Part shown: piece by piece, positions 44,841 to 51,625 of the stretch
Position numbering within the stretch: position 1 is the first letter of the stretch
Layout: each line of letters opens with the position of its first letter
NCBI GenBank assembly: GCA_005776585.1
Contig: SXOX01000290.1
Coordinates: 1 to 51,625, forward strand
Origin: Pseudomonadota bacterium
GTDB taxonomy: Bacteria > Myxococcota_A > UBA9042 > GCA-2863065
Reading direction: 5' to 3'
Length of the DNA: 51,625 bases
Made by a program: the position numbers and the translations under genes
The notes under the pieces: generated by a model
Seen by the model: the letters and a program-made list of their open reading frames with translations, nothing else
Databases searched by the model: none
Told to the model about the DNA's origin: nothing

Positions 44841-45054
44841 CGGCGGTAGCGGCGGGGGAGGCGGCCGCGGCTGGCCACCGCGACACGTGGCGAACTGAGC
44901 CACCGCTTTCGAGAAGCAGTGCCGGAACCGACTGAAAGACTCCGTCGACGTGCATCGGCTGCTCGTGTTCGGCGTGTTCAACCTGCACGCAATGTGCGGC
45001 TCGAAGTCCATCCGGCGTCAGGGGCGGGCAGCCGTACGACCGGCGGGACGGGCG
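44841..45054. other. Non-coding gap before the Rhs locus
   Basis: This gap holds a short GGCGGTAGC tandem repeat just after the lipoprotein stop, then sequence with weak codon bias in every frame. No gene, complete transposase or terminator hairpin could be supported. It is the boundary where Rhs toxin cassettes are usually exchanged. Confidence 0.4.
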
Positions 45055-45453
45055 TCAGAGTCCGAGGCTGCCAAGGAACTCACTGAAGGAGTCAGCAACC
45101 TCTCGGGCGGTCTCTGGGCTCATCCCGACAAGCGGCACGATGATGTACCTGTTTTGCCGCCCTCGGGACGTGAAGCCGTAGCCGGTGTCACCGCCGTCAG
45201 TACCAAGCAGCACGACGCCCGGCAGGAACTCGCCGACTGCATAGGCTTCGTTGAGCGAAGCGAGGTCAGACGTTGACCACAGGGACAAGTAGGTTTCCGG
45301 GGCGACGAAGCCCTCAAGGCCATCGCTGTCACGAAGCACCTGCCGGTAGTCCTCGGGCAAGCGCCGACCCAACTCGGCCTCGACGGCGGCAAGTTGTTCT
45401 TCAGTCGCTCCCGATTTCAGGGAACACCCACGAAGTTGCTTGGGAAGACTCAC
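45055..45453 (-). CDS. SUKH (SMI1/KNR4) family immunity protein
   Basis: 132 residues. The SUKH core reads TEEQLAAVEAELGRRLPEDYRQVLRDSDG, with the family's E..LG..LP.DY..fl pattern, and a later LPGVVLLGTDGGDTGYGF with the GDG-type turn. Proteins of this family neutralise nuclease toxins of polymorphic toxin systems. It overlaps the toxin reading frame by four bases (ATGA) and should be the cognate immunity protein of the Rhs tip. Confidence 0.92.
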   Translation of the reverse strand: MSLPKQLRGCSLKSGATEEQLAAVEAELGRRLPEDYRQVLRDSDGLEGFVAPETYLSLWSTSDLASLNEAYAVGEFLPGVVLLGTDGGDTGYGFTSRGRQNRYIIVPLVGMSPETAREVADSFSEFLGSLGL

Positions 45454-45734
45454 TTGATATCCTTCATTAGTCGGTTCCAGAACGTCGTGAACCCGGCGTG
45501 TTCGCCAGGTGTCAGGGCGATCTTGTTGGCCGGGTCGGTCGGGCTCCCGCCGAACTTGACCGGGTGAACCTCGTGGATCTGCTTGCCTGCGTACTTGGCC
45601 GGGTCGGCTGCTCGAAGGGCCGCATTTGCCTTGTTCGCTGCCGCCCGAGCAGCGTCGTATTCGGCTCCTTCGAGAAGGCGGAACGGCCCGGACGGCCGTG
45701 GTGCGCCCGCCGGGTAGCCCCTCCAGTTCGACAC
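45450..45734 (-). CDS. HNH-type nuclease toxin tip of the Rhs protein (-1 frame)
   Basis: 94 residues from GTG 45734, if translated alone. The C-terminal half carries GKQIHEVHPVKFGGSPTDPA, then NKIALTPGEHAGFTTFWNRL, the His-rich beta-beta-alpha metal pattern of HNH toxins in which HxxHP...GG...DPxN...EH is typical. The frame is -1 relative to the Rhs gene and stays open upstream of the GTG to the slippery site near 45758, joining smoothly in sequence (SKGG then STRRTFSVSNWRG). It is thus best seen as the separately framed C-terminal toxin domain. The GTG has no ribosome binding site, so it is probably made by frameshift. Confidence 0.8.
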   Translation of the reverse strand: MSNWRGYPAGAPRPSGPFRLLEGAEYDAARAAANKANAALRAADPAKYAGKQIHEVHPVKFGGSPTDPANKIALTPGEHAGFTTFWNRLMKDIK

Positions 45735-48700
45735 GGAGAAGGTCCGTCGAGTGCTCCCCCCTTTGAGGTCACCGAAACTTCCGCCGTCAGCGTCGCTCCC
45801 GTGTCGCGGACCTTGCTCAGCGACCCGATGTCCGGCCCGCGCAGCGTGGTGACCTCGCTCCAGCCGAAGCGGAGTCCGACGGCGACCCGTGCCGTTGCGA
45901 TCGTCAGCGCGACCTCAAACAAGTGTCCCACGGTCGCGCCAGCTTGCCGGCTCCCACCGAGCGTTTCGGTAACCGAGACGCCGATCTGCACGATCGGCGA
46001 CTCAGCCGGTCGGCCGGTCCTCATTTCGAGGAGCCCCTCGGTCGCAAAGTTCGCCGCCAGCGCGACACCGAGCAGGCCGCCTACCCCGGCCGTTCCAACG
46101 GCCAGCGCGACCTTCAGTCCGCCGACCAGTCGCCACCCGGTCTCGTTTAGCCAATCCCCCCGTCCGTCCGGGTCCCAGAACACCAGCGGGCTATGCTGAA
46201 ACGCGACGTACGGGTTCTGGGCAAGACCGCCCTGCGTGGGGTCGAACAGCGCTTCGTCGGGGGACAACCACCGCGCGATCTGCGGTGACATCCACCGCGC
46301 GCCGTGATCGGCCCAGCCGGTGAAGGCGTCGAACGGGCGATTGCCGCTGCCCCAGGGCTCGGCGGTGTACTCCGTGTACGCATCGACGCCGAGCACCTGC
46401 CCGAAAGGATCGGTGACCCGATCCCGGCTGACGTTCCCGGCGGCGTCGGTAAACAGCCCAGGTCCTGCGCCGAATGTCGTGTGAAAGAACGTCGCGACGG
46501 GCGGTCCCGTCGGCTCGACGTTGCTGTTGACGGGCGTGGCGAGCTTGGCCACGACGCGATCGCCGACTGTCAGCATGCGTTCGAGGACGCTCCCTCGCAG
46601 GGCCACGTGCGGCGTGAACCGCAGCTCGACCTCGTCGGCGGCCGTCGACGTGCGCACACGGTGGCCGTCGGCATCGTAGACGTGGGCTAGTGTTGGCAAG
46701 TCGGGGCCCGCCACCTGCCGCACACGATCACGCGGATCGAACGTCAGCGTCGTCGTATCCATGCGCGTGACGCGGCCGGCCGCATCGTGGTCGAGGGTTC
46801 GAGCGCCGACGCTGCGGAGCTGGCGCGGGCCTTGGCCGGTGAGACCGTAGGTGTGCGCGCCGAGCCAGAGGGCGGGGACCGGTGGGCCGCCGAGCTGCGT
46901 TCGCGAGGTCATTCGCTGAAGGCCGTCGTAGGTGTACGCCCAGCCCCAGGCCGAGGGCGTATCGTGAAAGCCGTTCACCCACGCCTCGGTCAGCCGTCCG
47001 GCGCCGTCGTAGGAGAGCTCGACCTCGTGCCGGTGGGGATCGGTCGCTGGCGGGTGCAGATCCACCACGCGCTGGATGCCTCCGAACGGCTCTCGTTCGA
47101 AATGGGCGTCGTAGTGCAGCAGCGTCCCAGTGGTCGTCGTGCGCCCAATCGTCAGGCGTGTCGTTTGTCCTACGACATCGCGCTCGTAGTCGGTCTCGAC
47201 CCCGTTGCGGGTCGTCTCCGAGAGCAGGTTGCCGGCCGCGTCGATGCTGGTCGCGGACCAGACGAGCGTGTCGGTCGCCCCAGCATGGTCCGCATCGAGC
47301 CGAATGAGCCGATCCGCCGTGTCGTAGGTGGCGGTGAGGTGGAGTCCCTCAGAGGTGACGCTGTCGACCGTTTTTCCGGAAGCGGAGATCAGACTCGACT
47401 CGGTGACGGCACGCCCAAACAGGTGCTTCCCTTGCACTGCGGGCCTTCCCATGGGGTCGTATCGGATGCAGGACCAGACGGGACCGTCGAGAACGTTCTC
47501 CGTGCCGGTGAGCCGCCCGAGTACCCGCGGCGTGCCGCTGCCGACGAGAGTGGCGCAGGCCGCCGACAGCGCGTCGTAGAAGTAGCGGTGGTGTGTGACG
47601 TCGGTGCCGCCCGCAGTCTGCCCGCGAACGTCCGTGACTCGGCCCAGGCTGTCGTAGTCGAACAGCGTCTTCTCTCCGAGCGCGTTGGTCACCTGGACGA
47701 CGCGCCCGGTCTCGGGCTCTGTCTCGTAGGTCCTCAGCCCGCTGTCTGGGTCCGACAGGCTGCTCGGGTGGCCCAGGGTGTCGTAGCCGAAGGTCCGCAC
47801 GACCAGGCCCCCTTGGAGCCGACGCTCGACGACGCGCCCGAGCGGATCGAAGCGCGTCGCGACGGTCTCCAGTGAGGGCACACCGGCCGCATCGGCGATG
47901 GTGCGCTCTTCACCGATCACGCGCCCTTGCCCGTCGGTCGACACGGTCACGGGTGCGAGCCCCGCGACCGTCGTCGTGCTCGCGAACGACGTGTACGACG
48001 TGCTACGCATCGCGCCCGTGGGAAGCGTCACGCTGAGCGGCCGGCCCAGGGCGTCGTAGGAGATCAGGCTCTGGGCCGTTCCTGTGGGGATGGCCGCTGG
48101 GAGTGTGGCACCCGTGCTCGCGTAGGGGTTGGCCAGGGCAACCGTGCGGCCGTGCCGATCGCGCACTCGGTGCCCGTGAATCAGCCATTGGGGCGGCGCA
48201 GCGCTGCTCTTGAGCCGGGTTGCCGAGTACAGCGGCTCACCTGCGCCGTTGCTAACCTCGACGCTCAGACGCTCCGGCGGCGTCGCGCCGAGGTCGTGTC
48301 CGACGGTCCGGGTCTCCACCCGCGGTGCCGTCTCCTCCCACGGGTAGCTGCGCTCCGTGATGACCTCGAGGCTGCCGTCTCCGTCCCAGTCGGCCGAAAC
48401 TGCCGTGGGCCGACCCAGGCTGTCGTACGCGAAGCCTTGGCGGTCGCCGAACGGCGCGTTCGGGCCCGCGGTGGTCAGCAGCAGTCCTCGTGGCGAGTCC
48501 CAGGTGTACGTCGTGGTGAACGCAGGCGAGCTACCCGCACCGAGCGTCTCGGCGAGCGGCAGCCGCCCTTCCACGTCAAAGGCGATGGACCGCCACACAC
48601 CTTCGGACCGCGTACAGGTGGCGTTGCCCAGGGTGTCGTAGTGGGCCCGACCCGTGGTCACCCAGCCGGTCCCGTCGAGCCACGACTGCACCTGCGTCGG

Positions 48701-51520
48701 CCGGCCCCAGAGGACACTGCACGGCTCGGCAGGTGAGGGCGGGTCCGGCGGCGGGCAGGGTGCGGTGTCCGACGGCTCATCCAGGTCGTAGAGGGTTCGG
48801 GCGTGGCTATAAAGTGCTCCAGCGAGGTCCTTGACCTGCTCCGAGCACACGACGCCACGGACCCAGGTCGTGTCGTTGCTCGCATACGTACGATGAATCA
48901 CGGTCTCGTCACCCGCGAGGTCCAGTCGACCCTTGCGGACTTCGACCGACACGTTGCCCTCGGCGTCGGGCTCAAACTCCGTCTCCACGACCACCGGCGT
49001 ACCGCACTGGCATTCCCAGTCGTTGACGGTGAGCTTGCGGGTGAAGGGCACTCGGAGGAGTGGCTCGCTCGACGGCAGTGGGCCTGCGACAACCGCGTCG
49101 TGGGTCGATAGCGTTTCGCTGAAGACCATGCCGTCGCCACGTGCGACTCGTTCGCGAAACACCCTGCCGCGCAGGACCCGGCTGCCGTCGAGTCCCTCCT
49201 CGCGCCACTGGTCGGTCACTCGCGCCCTCTCGGGGTCAGAGTCGGGCGCATGCGTCGTCGTGTGCAGGAATCCGCCAAAGCGTTGCTCGCTCGCGTCCCA
49301 GAAGCCATCCAAGGCGGAGTATTCGGTGACACGCTCGGGCTCGCCCGGAATGCCCGTCGAGACGCGGACCCTCTTTGGTAGAGGCACGGTGACGGGCAGC
49401 TTGCGCACCCACTCGCGGCCCTCGTCTTCGGCCGCGAGCTGCTCTAGCGATGACGTCGTGTAGTCGATTCGGGTGACCTTCCCGAGACCGTTCTGGACGC
49501 GGGTGAGCTGGCCTTCGTGCGCTGGGCCGGCCAGATCGAGCAGCCACAGTCGCCCATTTCGGCCCGACCACACCAGGTCCTGCGACCCGTTGCCGTTCAG
49601 GTCCCCAAACGTGAGGACGTCGTCGTAGCTCGCGGTGGTCGGCCGGGCGACCCGCCGAGACGTCGTCGAAAATCCCGCCGGCGTGCCGGTCCACAAGTAC
49701 GCATGGCCCGCCTCAGACCGGACGATGTCCAGTAGGCCGTCGCGGTTCAAGTCGACAAGGTGGACATGCTCCAGGTCCACGAACGGGGTCGCCCAGGGGT
49801 AGGGCCGCGGGTCGGGCTCGGCGGCGAATGTGCCATCGCCGCGACCGAAGAACACGCGGTGCTCGCGGTCCCCGAGCCAGACTACATCCGCCAATCCATC
49901 TCCATTGACATCGAAAATGCGCACATCGTCGCGACCAATCTCGATCGCCGGCAGCAGGGGATCGATGACCCCTCGCGTCACCGGTGGCTGGAACGTGCCC
50001 GCCGCGCCAAACCACAGGGTAAGCCCCTCCGCAGACTGCACGATGACGTCCGTCCGGCCGTCGCCATCGATGTCGGCCAAAGCGCTCTGGGAGCTGCGGA
50101 GCGGGACCGGCCAGCCCGTGTTGCCCCAGGTGCCAACGAGCTCGTAATGGATCGTTTCCCAACGACGGAGTGTGTCCAACGTCGGCGCGCTGGGTGGCGG
50201 GGGCTCACCCTGGAGGATGCCGCCGCGCGGCGGGGTCACCGGCTCCGGGTTGGGCAATTGTCCTCCCACCAGCTGGTAGACCCGCCAGGTGTCGTCGACT
50301 TGGTAGACCATGTCAGCGCGGGCGTCGGCGGTCAGGTCGACGTGCTGGACGTCGCTGATGTCCAGCAGCATGCCTCCCGGGAGCGGCCGTGGCGCCTCGA
50401 AGCGCGCGCCCACATTGCGCTTGAACGACCGGCTGCCACGCTCGAAGCGCGCCAGATCCGAGAGTCCATCGCCGTCCACATCGAGCAGGACGACGCCGCG
50501 CTCCCCAAGGATCCAGCCGTCGGTGCCATCGACCTCGACGGGTGCCTCGCTCGCCGGCCCGAGGTTCTCCGGGCCATAGTCGAATGTGAGCGGCGGCAGC
50601 CGGCCTTGGCCCTCCAGTCCCTTCATGACGAGCCCGGAGAGGCGAGACAGGGGGAGGTCGCCCGAGGCGTAGCTCAATTCGTAGCGGCGCAGGAGCGTGC
50701 CGAAGGACCGGACGTCGATGGCGGCGAGCCGACGCGCCGACACGACCCGAAAGCCCTCACGGTAGGAGAGCGCGTGATCCGGGCGACTTTCATAGGTGAG
50801 CTGCGCATGGAACGCCGGTCCGCTCGGCGTCGTCGGCCCCCAGCGCACGTCGGCCAGCGTGAGCTGCCCCTCGTCCTGCGCGTAGCTGAACTGGACCACC
50901 TGGCCGGTCGACGGCTCCCGTAGCTCATCGACGACCCAGGCAAAGACCCGTGAGCCGACCTGCTGGCGTGTGCCCGCCGTGGTCCCGAGGCGAAGCTCGA
51001 GCCCGTCGGACGTGAGCACGCGAAATCCGGAGCCCAGCGGGTCCACGCGGATGCGCTGACCTTGCCCCTCGACCCGATACGACACCTGCCCCGGGACCGC
51101 GACGAGGCGGCCGCTGGCGCCGAGGCCGACGCACTCCAGCGCGTCGGTGAGCGCGCTCGTACCGCCGACGGTGACGACCCCGGAGCCAGTGGACAGTTCA
51201 GCGTAGCGCGGCACCCCTTGCCGCGTCGAGCGCTCGATGCGCGGGGTGTCGAGCGACCAACCGACTCCGAGCGGGCCATTGCCCAGGCTCCCCGAGTAGG
51301 TGAGCGCGAGGCGAGGGCCAAAGCCGCCGGGGCCCAGCGGCAGGTCCAGAGGTATCGCATAGCCGACCTGCCCCGTAGCGACGGTAACCGTGGCCGCATC
51401 CGTCAAGCCGCGAACCGACGCCGGACCCGAGGGGGTCTGCGTCGCGCTGGGCTGTGGGCCGGCCGTCGGCGGGCCTGAGGCGGCCAGCGCCGCGACGAGG
51501 ACGGAGGCGAGTGACAGCAC
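45512..51520 (-). CDS. SpvB/TcdB-Rhs repeat protein (polymorphic toxin carrier)
   Basis: 2002 residues in the zero frame, from GTG 51520 just after a stop. The signal-like start SLASVLVAALAASG lacks basic residues, so the true start is unsure. The N-terminal SpvB-type domain (GYAIPLDLPLGPGGFGPRLA) is followed by FG-GAP repeats (DVDGDGLSD, DIDGDGRTD, DVNGDGLAD, DLNRDGLLD, DLNGNGSQD), many YD/Rhs repeats (YDSLGRVTD, YDGAGRLTEA), and the core end WLSPDEALFDP...NPYVAFQHSPLVFWDPDG. A hydrophobic stretch (VALAVGTAGVGGLLGVALAA) follows. This is the TcB-TcC cocoon plan. After about residue 1921 the zero frame reads nonsense rich in Arg/Thr/Ser; the toxin lies in the -1 frame. Confidence 0.9.
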   Translation of the reverse strand: MLSLASVLVAALAASGPPTAGPQPSATQTPSGPASVRGLTDAATVTVATGQVGYAIPLDLPLGPGGFGPRLALTYSGSLGNGPLGVGWSLDTPRIERSTRQGVPRYAELSTGSGVVTVGGTSALTDALECVGLGASGRLVAVPGQVSYRVEGQGQRIRVDPLGSGFRVLTSDGLELRLGTTAGTRQQVGSRVFAWVVDELREPSTGQVVQFSYAQDEGQLTLADVRWGPTTPSGPAFHAQLTYESRPDHALSYREGFRVVSARRLAAIDVRSFGTLLRRYELSYASGDLPLSRLSGLVMKGLEGQGRLPPLTFDYGPENLGPASEAPVEVDGTDGWILGERGVVLLDVDGDGLSDLARFERGSRSFKRNVGARFEAPRPLPGGMLLDISDVQHVDLTADARADMVYQVDDTWRVYQLVGGQLPNPEPVTPPRGGILQGEPPPPSAPTLDTLRRWETIHYELVGTWGNTGWPVPLRSSQSALADIDGDGRTDVIVQSAEGLTLWFGAAGTFQPPVTRGVIDPLLPAIEIGRDDVRIFDVNGDGLADVVWLGDREHRVFFGRGDGTFAAEPDPRPYPWATPFVDLEHVHLVDLNRDGLLDIVRSEAGHAYLWTGTPAGFSTTSRRVARPTTASYDDVLTFGDLNGNGSQDLVWSGRNGRLWLLDLAGPAHEGQLTRVQNGLGKVTRIDYTTSSLEQLAAEDEGREWVRKLPVTVPLPKRVRVSTGIPGEPERVTEYSALDGFWDASEQRFGGFLHTTTHAPDSDPERARVTDQWREEGLDGSRVLRGRVFRERVARGDGMVFSETLSTHDAVVAGPLPSSEPLLRVPFTRKLTVNDWECQCGTPVVVETEFEPDAEGNVSVEVRKGRLDLAGDETVIHRTYASNDTTWVRGVVCSEQVKDLAGALYSHARTLYDLDEPSDTAPCPPPDPPSPAEPCSVLWGRPTQVQSWLDGTGWVTTGRAHYDTLGNATCTRSEGVWRSIAFDVEGRLPLAETLGAGSSPAFTTTYTWDSPRGLLLTTAGPNAPFGDRQGFAYDSLGRPTAVSADWDGDGSLEVITERSYPWEETAPRVETRTVGHDLGATPPERLSVEVSNGAGEPLYSATRLKSSAAPPQWLIHGHRVRDRHGRTVALANPYASTGATLPAAIPTGTAQSLISYDALGRPLSVTLPTGAMRSTSYTSFASTTTVAGLAPVTVSTDGQGRVIGEERTIADAAGVPSLETVATRFDPLGRVVERRLQGGLVVRTFGYDTLGHPSSLSDPDSGLRTYETEPETGRVVQVTNALGEKTLFDYDSLGRVTDVRGQTAGGTDVTHHRYFYDALSAACATLVGSGTPRVLGRLTGTENVLDGPVWSCIRYDPMGRPAVQGKHLFGRAVTESSLISASGKTVDSVTSEGLHLTATYDTADRLIRLDADHAGATDTLVWSATSIDAAGNLLSETTRNGVETDYERDVVGQTTRLTIGRTTTTGTLLHYDAHFEREPFGGIQRVVDLHPPATDPHRHEVELSYDGAGRLTEAWVNGFHDTPSAWGWAYTYDGLQRMTSRTQLGGPPVPALWLGAHTYGLTGQGPRQLRSVGARTLDHDAAGRVTRMDTTTLTFDPRDRVRQVAGPDLPTLAHVYDADGHRVRTSTAADEVELRFTPHVALRGSVLERMLTVGDRVVAKLATPVNSNVEPTGPPVATFFHTTFGAGPGLFTDAAGNVSRDRVTDPFGQVLGVDAYTEYTAEPWGSGNRPFDAFTGWADHGARWMSPQIARWLSPDEALFDPTQGGLAQNPYVAFQHSPLVFWDPDGRGDWLNETGWRLVGGLKVALAVGTAGVGGLLGVALAANFATEGLLEMRTGRPAESPIVQIGVSVTETLGGSRQAGATVGHLFEVALTIATARVAVGLRFGWSEVTTLRGPDIGSLSKVRDTGATLTAEVSVTSKGGALDGPSPCRTGGATRRAHHGRPGRSAFSKEPNTTLLGRQRTRQMRPFEQPTRPSTQASRSTRFTRSSSAGARPTRPTRSP
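45729..45764 (-). promoter_or_regulatory. Candidate -1 frameshift signal joining Rhs to its toxin
   Basis: On the minus strand the zero-frame codons TCA AAG GGG GGA contain the slippery heptamer A AAG GGG (45764-45758). Slipping back one base gives GGG AGC ACT, the frame of the HNH toxin. Eight bases later a stem-loop can form: CGACGGA (45749-45743), loop CCTTC, TCC-gt-GTCG (45737-45729), seven base pairs with a two-base bulge. Heptamer, spacer and stem are all as in known -1 signals. A one-base gain in the G6 run (45761-45756) would have the same effect. Confidence 0.55.
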
Positions 51521-51625
51521 CGCGGCCTAGCCCGGATAATTCACGAAAGGTACTTTTGGTGAGAGGCGTTTCGGGGTAAAGTGCTTGTGTTGAAAGAAAA
51601 ATCCCAGCACTTGGAGCCCCGGAAC
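51521..51625 (-). promoter_or_regulatory. Upstream region of the Rhs gene with an inverted repeat
   Basis: This 105-base end of the window is richer in A/T than its neighbours, as expected of a promoter. An inverted repeat, AAGTGCT (51579-51585) and AGCACTT (51606-51612), has a 20-base A-rich centre and could be an operator. No confident -35/-10 pair was found. There is no clear ribosome binding site before the GTG at 51520. Confidence 0.35.

Noticed and set aside
44841-45054. Possible transposase remnant on the plus strand
   Set aside because: Only a vague resemblance over a few residues, no inverted repeats or conserved acidic residues.

Overview
The window is a GC-rich, gene-dense chromosomal segment, most likely from a Myxococcota or neighbouring deltaproteobacterial lineage. 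This rests on strong G/C preference at third codon positions, many lipoproteins with long Asp/Gly/Pro/Thr linkers, very large cysteine-rich secreted proteins (CDDGxxCT repeats, MopE-type DDDCDG motifs, thrombospondin type 3 repeats), an FHA-domain sigma-54 activator, and a SpvB/TcdB/Rhs-type giant. No rRNA, tRNA, CRISPR array, complete insertion sequence or phage was seen.

Layout. 1-10.5 kb (+): end of a Gly-rich surface protein, a cohesin-like lipoprotein, an 1813-residue secreted protein with one dockerin-like loop and a TcA-like C-terminal half, and a 1350-residue lipoprotein with 19 CDDGxxCT repeats. 10.5-18.2 kb (-): an operon of a small lipoprotein, two collagen-like surface proteins and an Rrf2 regulator. 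18.5-23.5 kb (+): small Cys-rich membrane protein, a histidine-rich polytopic membrane protein, a nucleotidyltransferase pair, a small membrane protein, a secreted Ntn hydrolase and a phospholipase D-like lipoprotein. 23.5-29 kb (-): a Cys-rich lipoprotein with 22 copies of a 41-residue repeat, overlapping an FHA/AAA+ activator. 29.0-29.7 kb (+): a VapBC pair. 29.7-35.6 kb (-): a tightly overlapped six-gene biosynthetic operon (CDP-alcohol phosphotransferase fused to a degenerate nucleotidyltransferase, HAD phosphatase, nucleotidyltransferase, ATP-grasp-like protein, class III aminotransferase, Gfo/Idh/MocA oxidoreductase). 35.8-39.6 kb (+): two paralogous Cys-rich lipoproteins. 39.6-43.2 kb: DUF3105 lipoprotein, DHH phosphoesterase, ferritin-like lipoprotein and a small secreted protein. 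43.2-44.8 kb: a second VapBC pair, a possible gene remnant and a fibronectin-III lipoprotein. 45.0-51.5 kb (-): Rhs protein, HNH-type toxin tip and SUKH immunity protein.

Two themes dominate. The first is cell-surface display and antagonism: collagen-like, Cys-rich, cohesin-like, TcA-like and Rhs proteins. The Rhs toxin tip lies in the -1 frame, behind a slippery A AAG GGG site and a correctly spaced stem-loop, so toxin fusion may depend on frameshifting or on G-tract length. The second is a possible new route to an amino-modified, phosphodiester-linked head group or solute, encoded by the 29.7-35.6 kb operon. Family calls come from motif reading by eye; no database search was possible.
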